Assembly: GCF_900112685.1 (NCBI RefSeq)
Contig: NZ_FOMS01000015.1
Span: 39,834-103,833, forward strand
Length of the DNA stretch: 64,000 nt
Source of the DNA: Roseivivax sediminis
GTDB taxonomy: Bacteria > Pseudomonadota > Alphaproteobacteria > Rhodobacterales > Rhodobacteraceae
Reading direction: 5' to 3'
Positions within the stretch are counted from its first letter, which is position 1. The number at the start of each line of letters is the position of its first letter. This document shows positions 58,438 to 64,000 of this stretch, piece after piece. Below the pieces are notes generated by a model, which did not search any database, was not told the DNA's origin, and saw nothing but the letters and a program-made list of their open reading frames with translations. Both the position numbers and the translations under genes were made by a program.

Positions 58438-58799
58438 CAGTTTGCAGTGAGTTCGATTGACCAGGTCGAATTCACCGCCTCCTCCGAAATCAGTCGAATG
58501 GCGGCTACGAGCCCAAACTACCAAGTGCTGAGTTGTTCGCGAGCGGCAGCAATGCGCGGTTTCCGGCTGGTCGCAAACAGGCACCGCAAAGCCAGGGTTC
58601 GCCGCGCCGCTCGCCAGTTCGGTCATTCAAGATCCTGCGCCGCAGCACTTCGGCCACCCTTGAAGTAGATGCTCGGTCCGGCCCGCAGCACTCTCGGTAT
58701 ACTGGCCAACGGAGAAGCGCACAGAACGGACCCTCGCCGAGCGGCGGCCAACTGGCATGGTCGACCCCTGCTACTTTCGCCCAGCCAAACAGACCGCTC
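58438..58799. other. Intergenic stretch with no recognisable gene
   Basis: About 360 bp between the fadL terminator and the TetR stop codon. The only structure I see is a TTCGA-N9-TCGAA inverted pair near 58453. Open frames in it lack ribosome sites and family motifs. Its base use looks less GC-rich than neighbouring genes, which fits degenerate sequence, but nothing identifies a source. Confidence 0.35.
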
Positions 58800-59468
58800 C
58801 TACAGGAAGCCTTTGAGGAAAATTTCCACGGCGCGCACCAGAAAGGCATCAGCGTCGGCCAGCTCGGTGCCGGGGCTCATCATGGACCTGTGAAGCGTCG
58901 GAATGACGGTCATCGACAGGAAGACCAACGCGTCCCGCTCCAGTTGTTGCTGGGTCGCGTCCGCATCCGGGCGAATGCGGACGAGGCGTCGCACCACGAC
59001 GTCGACCGTGCGCCGCGACTGCGAGCGGCGCAAATCCCACAGTTCGGGAAACGACCGCGCCATATCCAGCGTCATGCGCTCCATCGCGACGATATCCTTG
59101 TCGCTGGCGAAGGCCGTCAGCTGCTCGGCGAGCGCATGCATCACCTCGAACGGCGTGCCCTGAGGGATTTCGGCGGCCTCCAGCGCTGACATGGTCGTGT
59201 CGCCAAGCTGCTGCGCAACCAGAGAAAACAGGTCCGCCTTGGAGCCGTAGCGGCTGTAGATCGTCCGCTTCGATACGCCGGACTGTGTCGCGATCTCGTC
59301 CATGGAGGTGCGGTCATAGCCGTTGGCGACGAAAAGCGACCGGGCCTCATTTAGCACGGCCTGGCCTATGCGTTCGGCTTCTTGGAGGCTGGGCCGTCCG
59401 GGGCGCGGGGGCGTCCTCACAGAATTGTCACCCGACTTCTGACCGTTTCCCACCACTTTACCCTTCAT
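58800..59468 (-). CDS. TetR-family repressor of the adjacent RND pump
   Basis: This 222-residue protein has the TetR helix-turn-helix at about 30-70 (TSMDEIATQSGVSKRTIYSR) and a helical ligand domain. It is divergent from the membrane-fusion/RND operon, as repressors of such pumps usually are. The ATG at 59468 has GGTGAAG upstream; a GTG three codons earlier is possible. A spaced pair AAACT-N9-AGTTT (59469-59487) overlaps the start region and may be its operator. Confidence 0.88.
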   Translation of the reverse strand: MKGKVVGNGQKSGDNSVRTPPRPGRPSLQEAERIGQAVLNEARSLFVANGYDRTSMDEIATQSGVSKRTIYSRYGSKADLFSLVAQQLGDTTMSALEAAEIPQGTPFEVMHALAEQLTAFASDKDIVAMERMTLDMARSFPELWDLRRSQSRRTVDVVVRRLVRIRPDADATQQQLERDALVFLSMTVIPTLHRSMMSPGTELADADAFLVRAVEIFLKGFL

Positions 59469-59565
59469 AAACTTCACCGATCAGTTTCATTTAAAGCCAT
59501 AGCCGCCCGTCGGGAATTGCAAAGGCAAATGCTCGTGAACGGACGGACACCACCGGAGGTAAGAC

Positions 59566-60642
59566 ATGCCCGATCTCTCATCCAGTTCCCGACGCACGGG
59601 TATCCTGCACTGTATCTTCCTTGTGTCGATGCTGCTGCTGGCCGGTCCCGGTCTTGCGCAGGATTCGATCCGACCGGTGAAGCTGGTGGAACTGGTGCCG
59701 CAGAGAGCCGTCGAACAGCGCAGCCTGCCGGGCCGGGTGCGGGCCCGGCAGACCGTTGACCTTGCCTTTCAGGTCGCGGGACAGATCGTCGACTTCCCGG
59801 CGATGGAGGGCGGTGTCATCGCCGAGGGAGAGACGGTAGCCGCGCTTGACCGGGACAAGTTCGAGCGCGCGCTCATGCAGGCACAGGCCACCTTCGCGCA
59901 GGACGAGCAGGATCAGGCGCGGCTTTCGCGACTGTCGGGCAATGCCGTGCCGCGCGCCGAAGTCGAGGCGGCGAATACCCAGCTGGAACTGTCGCGGCTT
60001 GCGGTGGAAGAGGCCGAGGCCAACCTCGCCGATGCCACGCTCACGTCGCCTTTCGACGCGCTGGTGTCCAGCCGCCTTGTTGCGCCATTCACCACGGTTC
60101 AGGCCGGCGAGCCCGTCGTGCGGCTGCATGACATGTCCGAGACGCTGATCGACATCCACGTGCCCGAGGTGCTGGCCGGCGACACGGGAGACGGTAACGT
60201 ATCCTTCACTGCGACTTTTCCCGGGCGCGACCAGACCTTTCCGCTGTCGATCTGGGAATACGAAGCCGAAAGCGCCGATACGGACCAGACCTTTCGCCTG
60301 ACCCTGCGGCTGGAGGAGGGGGCGAATGCCGGCATTCTGCCCGGCACCTCGTCCATGGTGATCATCCGGCGCGAATCCGAGACCGCAGGAACGATCCTGC
60401 TGCCGCATGAATCTCTGGTCTACGGCGCCGACGGCGAACCACATGTACTGGTCTTCTCGGCCTCCGGGGAGGACGTAGAGAGCGGGACGGTGGCCCTGCG
60501 TCCGGTGGGAATCCGGCAAAGGGACGACGGGCGCATCGCGCTTGTCGACGGTGTCGAGGCGGGGGTCGAGATCGTCGCTGCCGGGGCGGCGCTGGTCGAA
60601 GACGGCCAGACCGTCCGCCGCTTTGCCGGGCTCGGGGAGTGA
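59566..60642 (+). CDS. RND efflux periplasmic adaptor (membrane fusion) subunit
   Basis: This 358-residue protein has an N-terminal signal-type helix (ILHCIFLVSMLLLAGPGLAQ), then a lipoyl half-motif (RQTVDLAFQVAGQIVDFPAM), an alpha-hairpin (about 85-140) and the second lipoyl half (TLTSPFDALVSSRLVAPFTT). Beta-barrel and membrane-proximal domains follow. It links the inner membrane RND pump to an outer membrane channel. GGAGGTAAG precedes the ATG. The downstream pump gene starts 2 bp after its stop. Confidence 0.9.
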   Translation: MPDLSSSSRRTGILHCIFLVSMLLLAGPGLAQDSIRPVKLVELVPQRAVEQRSLPGRVRARQTVDLAFQVAGQIVDFPAMEGGVIAEGETVAALDRDKFERALMQAQATFAQDEQDQARLSRLSGNAVPRAEVEAANTQLELSRLAVEEAEANLADATLTSPFDALVSSRLVAPFTTVQAGEPVVRLHDMSETLIDIHVPEVLAGDTGDGNVSFTATFPGRDQTFPLSIWEYEAESADTDQTFRLTLRLEEGANAGILPGTSSMVIIRRESETAGTILLPHESLVYGADGEPHVLVFSASGEDVESGTVALRPVGIRQRDDGRIALVDGVEAGVEIVAAGAALVEDGQTVRRFAGLGE

Positions 60643-60644
60643 CC

Positions 60645-63600
60645 ATGTTTTCCATCGCGCGTGCCTCGATCGACAGATCGCTGATCACTTGGGTCCTGAT
60701 GCTGGGCTGCCTGCTGGGGGGCCTCTGGGGCTTTGCCACCGTCGGACGGCTGGAAGACCCAGCCTTCTCGATCAAGAGCGCTGTGGTCATCACCCACTAT
60801 CCCGGCGCCTCGGCCGAGCAGGTCGCCCGAGAGGTTTCCGAGCCCTTGGAGTCCGCCATCCAGCAGATGGGAGAACTGGACAGCATCTCGTCGGTGAACA
60901 CCCGTGGCATGAGCCGGATCACCGTCGATGTGCAGTCGACCTACGGGCCCGACGAGCTGCCGCAGATCTGGGAGACCCTGCGCAACCGGGTGAACGGCGC
61001 GCGCGGCGACCTGCCTCAGAACGCCAGCGCGCCCTTCGTCAACGACGCCTTCGGCGATGTCTACGGCCTGTTCTACGCGGTGACCGCTCCCGGCTATACC
61101 GATGCCGAAATCCATGACTTCGCCACCCACATCCGCCGCGAGTTGCTGGTGGTCGAGGGGGTCGCGGACGTCGCGCTGGACGGGTTGCCGCAAGAGGCGA
61201 TCTATGTCGAACCCTACCCCTCGATCCTGAACAGCCTCGGCCTTCCGCTCTCTGCGGTCAGCGGGGCCGTCTCCACGGCGGATGCCGTGAATTCCACAGG
61301 GTCGGTCTCGCAAGACGGCCAGCGCTTGGCGATCACGCCGCCGGCAGGGGCCGGAACGGTCGAGAACATCAGCACGCTGACCATCGGCCTTGGCGGCGAG
61401 GTGGTCTCGCTGCAGGATTTCGCAACCGTGACTCGCGAAAGGGCGAGCGCGCCCAGCAAGCTCATCCGACTGAGCGGGCAAGAAGCCTTCACCGTCGGTG
61501 TCTCGGCGCTCACGACGGAAAACGTGGTCGATGTGGGCGAACGCGTCGACGCAAGGCTTGCGGAGATCTTCGAGGATCTGCCCTTCGGGGTCGAACTGCA
61601 GCCGATCTATCAGCAGCACGTGGTCGTGGACGAGGCGTCGAGCGATTTCCTCGTCAGCCTCGCGTTGTCGGTCGGTATTGTGGTGGTGGTGCTGGGTCTC
61701 TTCATGGGCTGGCGGTCCGCCGTGGTGGTGGGCACCACGCTGCTGCTGACGGTGGTGGGCACGCTGTTCTTCATGGCGATCTTCGACATCAACATGCAGC
61801 GCATCAGCCTGGGCGCGCTTATCATCGCCATGGGCATGCTGGTCGACAACGCCATCGTGGTGGCGGACGGGATGCAGGTGGACATGGCGCGGGGCACCTC
61901 GTCCCGCGATGCCGCAGAAGAGGTCGCACGCAAGACGCAGGTGCCGTTGCTGGGCGCCACGATCATCGGCATCCTCGCCTTTTCGGGCATCGGGCTCAGC
62001 CCCGATTCTACCGGGGAGTTCCTGTTCTCGCTCTTCGCGGTCGTGGGCATCTCGTTGCTGCTGTCGTGGTTGCTGGCGGTCACCGTCACGCCGCTGCTGG
62101 GGCATTACCTGTTCAAGCAGGGCAATGCCGATGCGCCCGAGCCCGCCGTGGGACGGATGCTGAGCGCCTACCAGTTGCTGCTGCGCGGCGCGCTGCGCTT
62201 TCGCTGGCTGGTGGTGGGCGGCCTGGTGGCGACCACCGTGCTGTGTGTCATCGGCTTCGGCCAGGTGAAGCAGCAGTTCTTCCCCAACTCCAACACGCCG
62301 ATCTTCTTCGTCCACTACAAGAAGCCTCAGGGCACCGACCTCGAATCCACCGCCGCCGATCTTGCGCTGGTCGAGGAGTGGCTGGCCGAGCGCCCCGAGG
62401 TCGTCTCCACCGCGACCTTCGTGGGTGGCGGCGCATCGCGCTTCATGCTGACCTACCAGTCCGAGGATCCGGCCCCGTCCTATGGGCAATTGATCATCCG
62501 GGCACGATCGCTCGAGGATATCGTGCCGCTGCGCAACGCGCTGGACGATTTCGGAGCCGGGGCCCTGCCGGGGGGTGAATTCCGCACCGAGCAGCTGGTC
62601 TTCGGGCCCGGCGGTGGCACGCCGATCCAGGCGCGGTTCTCCGGGCCGGACCCGGTGGTGCTCCGGGCACTGGCCGGCGAGGCGATGGAGATCATGCAGA
62701 CCCACGGGCAGGACCTGCGCAATATCCGCACGAACTGGTTCGAACAGGAGCTGGTGATGCGCCCGCTCTATGCCTCGGAACGGGCACAGGCGGCTGGGAT
62801 CACCCGCGAGGATGTCTCCGAAGTGCTGCTGATGGGCAGCGAGGGTCTTCAGGCCGGCCTCTATCAGGAAGGCTCGCGGCAGATCCCGCTGATCCTGCGC
62901 AGCAAGGTGCGGTATGGCGACCGCAGCGAGACGCTGATGGACGGGATCGTATATTCCGATCCCTACAACGCCTATGTGCCGATTTCGCAGGTGGTCGACG
63001 GCTTTGCGCCGCAGGTCGAGAACTCGGTGGTCGAGCGGCGCGACCGGGTGCTGACGATCACCGTGCAGTCTGGCGTAACCACCGGCGCCAACGCCGCCAA
63101 TGTTCTCGAGCAGGTGAAGGCTCCGCTCGAGGCGATGGAGCTTCCGCCCGGCTATCGTTTCGCATGGGGCGGCGAATACGAAAGCCAGCAGGACGCGCAG
63201 GGCAACCTCGGCAAGGTGCTGCCGGTCTCGCTGCTAGCGATGATCGTCACCTCGATCCTGCTGTTCGGCAAGCTGCGGCAGCCGCTGCTGATCTGGCTGC
63301 TGGTGCCCATGGCGATCAACGGCGCGGCCATCGCGCTGCTGGCGACGGGCATGCCGTTCTCCTTCACCGCGCTGTTGGGCCTGCTGAGCCTGTCGGGGAT
63401 GCTGATCAAGAACGGCATTGTCCTGGTCGAAGAAATCGACATCGTGCGCGGCGAGGGAGGCAGGATGGAGGACGCCATCGTGCGCGCGTCCAGCAGCCGG
63501 GTCCGTCCGGTGATCCTTGCCGCCGCCACAACAATCCTGGGGATGATCCCGCTACTGTGGGATGCGTTCTTCGCCTCGATGGCGGTGACCATCATGGGCG

Positions 63601-63701
63601 GTCTCGGCTTCGCGTCGATCCTGACGCTCATTGCCGCGCCGGTGTTCTACTACATGTTCTTCTACAGGGAACGCAACACGGAGGCAGCCATCGGCAGTTG
63701 A
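60645..63701 (+). CDS. RND-family efflux pump
   Basis: This 1018-residue inner membrane pump has twelve membrane helices and two large periplasmic loops, duplicated as in AcrB. The proton-relay region in the fourth helix reads GMLVDNAIVVADGM, with Asp then Asn where AcrB has two Asp, a variant common in this RND subgroup. The C-terminal half has SGMLIKNGIVLVEEID, with the relay lysine, and RVRPVILAAATTILGMIPLL. The ATG at 60645 is preferred to an overlapping GTG at 60639. No outer membrane channel gene follows, so a shared TolC-like protein is likely. Substrates are unknown. Confidence 0.93.
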   Translation: MFSIARASIDRSLITWVLMLGCLLGGLWGFATVGRLEDPAFSIKSAVVITHYPGASAEQVAREVSEPLESAIQQMGELDSISSVNTRGMSRITVDVQSTYGPDELPQIWETLRNRVNGARGDLPQNASAPFVNDAFGDVYGLFYAVTAPGYTDAEIHDFATHIRRELLVVEGVADVALDGLPQEAIYVEPYPSILNSLGLPLSAVSGAVSTADAVNSTGSVSQDGQRLAITPPAGAGTVENISTLTIGLGGEVVSLQDFATVTRERASAPSKLIRLSGQEAFTVGVSALTTENVVDVGERVDARLAEIFEDLPFGVELQPIYQQHVVVDEASSDFLVSLALSVGIVVVVLGLFMGWRSAVVVGTTLLLTVVGTLFFMAIFDINMQRISLGALIIAMGMLVDNAIVVADGMQVDMARGTSSRDAAEEVARKTQVPLLGATIIGILAFSGIGLSPDSTGEFLFSLFAVVGISLLLSWLLAVTVTPLLGHYLFKQGNADAPEPAVGRMLSAYQLLLRGALRFRWLVVGGLVATTVLCVIGFGQVKQQFFPNSNTPIFFVHYKKPQGTDLESTAADLALVEEWLAERPEVVSTATFVGGGASRFMLTYQSEDPAPSYGQLIIRARSLEDIVPLRNALDDFGAGALPGGEFRTEQLVFGPGGGTPIQARFSGPDPVVLRALAGEAMEIMQTHGQDLRNIRTNWFEQELVMRPLYASERAQAAGITREDVSEVLLMGSEGLQAGLYQEGSRQIPLILRSKVRYGDRSETLMDGIVYSDPYNAYVPISQVVDGFAPQVENSVVERRDRVLTITVQSGVTTGANAANVLEQVKAPLEAMELPPGYRFAWGGEYESQQDAQGNLGKVLPVSLLAMIVTSILLFGKLRQPLLIWLLVPMAINGAAIALLATGMPFSFTALLGLLSLSGMLIKNGIVLVEEIDIVRGEGGRMEDAIVRASSSRVRPVILAAATTILGMIPLLWDAFFASMAVTIMGGLGFASILTLIAAPVFYYMFFYRERNTEAAIGS

Positions 63702-63748
63702 CCGAAAGTCGGCGAGGCCGACAAGAAAACATAGCAGTTTCGAGCGGA

Positions 63749-63790
63749 GGCCCTGCGCCATTACCGGCTTCGCACGCCGGGCGCAGGGCC
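63749..63790 (+). terminator. Large hairpin after the RND operon
   Basis: The arms GGCCCTGCGC and GCGCAGGGCC are perfect, with an inner CCGGC/GCCGG stem, 48 bp after the pump stop. There is no T-tract, so termination is likely but not certain. Confidence 0.5.
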
Positions 63791-64000
63791 CGCTTCCTGC
63801 GCTCTTGGCCAGTACGGCAAATGAAGCTGAGCGGCTGGACGTGGGCAGGCCTGGCAGCGGCGGCGCTCGTCTCCTCATCATCGTCGCGACCGGCCGGAAA
63901 GGGCCGATGGTGTTGAAAAACTCCCCAACCGGGCAATCACCGGGCTCCGACCAGAATTTCGTTCTGGTGAAAGTCAGATCTCCCTCTCTGACGCGGCATT
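63791..64000. other. Right edge, no gene recognised
   Basis: This stretch has no supported coding frame. It contains two short hairpins, ACCAGAA-TTTCG-TTCTGGT (63950-63968) and GTCAGA-N8-TCTGAC (63973-63992), and a TGTTGAAAAACTC stretch near 63911. The latter resembles sequence often found at insertion-sequence ends, but no transposase or terminal repeat can be shown. Confidence 0.3.

Noticed and set aside
63880..64000. Insertion sequence end at the right edge
   Set aside because: Only a TGTTGAAAAACTC-like stretch and small hairpins are visible; no transposase, terminal inverted repeat or target duplication can be shown.

Overview
The window is GC-rich, gene-dense DNA typical of a marine Rhodobacterales (Roseobacter-group) alphaproteobacterium. 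Supporting signs are the neighbouring DUF6456/DUF6477 genes, TRAP transporters, soxYZ-type sulfur genes, a TGA-N9-TCA iron box of the RirA type, a LigM-like O-demethylase and many 1-4 bp start/stop overlaps. It looks chromosomal (guaA, lipA, oxyR-katA, a tRNA). I see no CRISPR array, phage or complete insertion sequence.

Layout. 1-2118: 3' part of a GH13-like glycosidase. 2411-4566: minus-strand sulfur operon soxY-soxZ-soxF, preceded by a possible 25-codon leader peptide. 4839-10930: haem uptake, hmuSTUV (minus) divergent from a TonB-dependent receptor (plus), with an iron-responsive box between them. 11098-19336: xylose/xyloside module made of a LacI regulator, ABC sugar importer, GH43 beta-xylosidase and xylose isomerase. 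19685-27779: a fused 5-oxoprolinase-type enzyme divergent from a TRAP transporter, MarR-like regulator and BASS-type carrier, with a near-perfect palindrome between them. 27776-36779: a minus-strand run holding a two-transglutaminase, circularly permuted ATP-grasp/alpha-E peptide-modification set, followed by SMP-30 and FAD-oxidoreductase genes; a 55-codon small gene with a strong palindrome lies just upstream. 36903-42976: GntR-ligM-TRAP-metF operon, best read as uptake and tetrahydrofolate-dependent O-demethylation of a methoxylated compound. 43200-49294: tRNA-Gly(CCC), a deacetylase, an AbrB-family membrane protein, lipA, oxyR and katA. 49354-58335: DUF6456/DUF6477, an MttB-family methyltransferase, a delta-class carbonic anhydrase, DUF2270, guaA, an EamA transporter and a FadL porin. 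58800-63701: TetR with a two-gene RND efflux pump.

Non-coding structure. One hairpin-forming repeat occurs twice (2176-2361 and 19391-19536), both times between convergent genes, and its arms show a compensatory base change. A long branched stem lies between oxyR and lipA. Strong palindromes suited to regulators lie upstream of the LacI gene, between the oxoprolinase and TRAP genes, upstream of the 55-codon gene, upstream of the GntR gene and upstream of fadL.

All functions are inferred from motifs and context read by eye; no database search was run.
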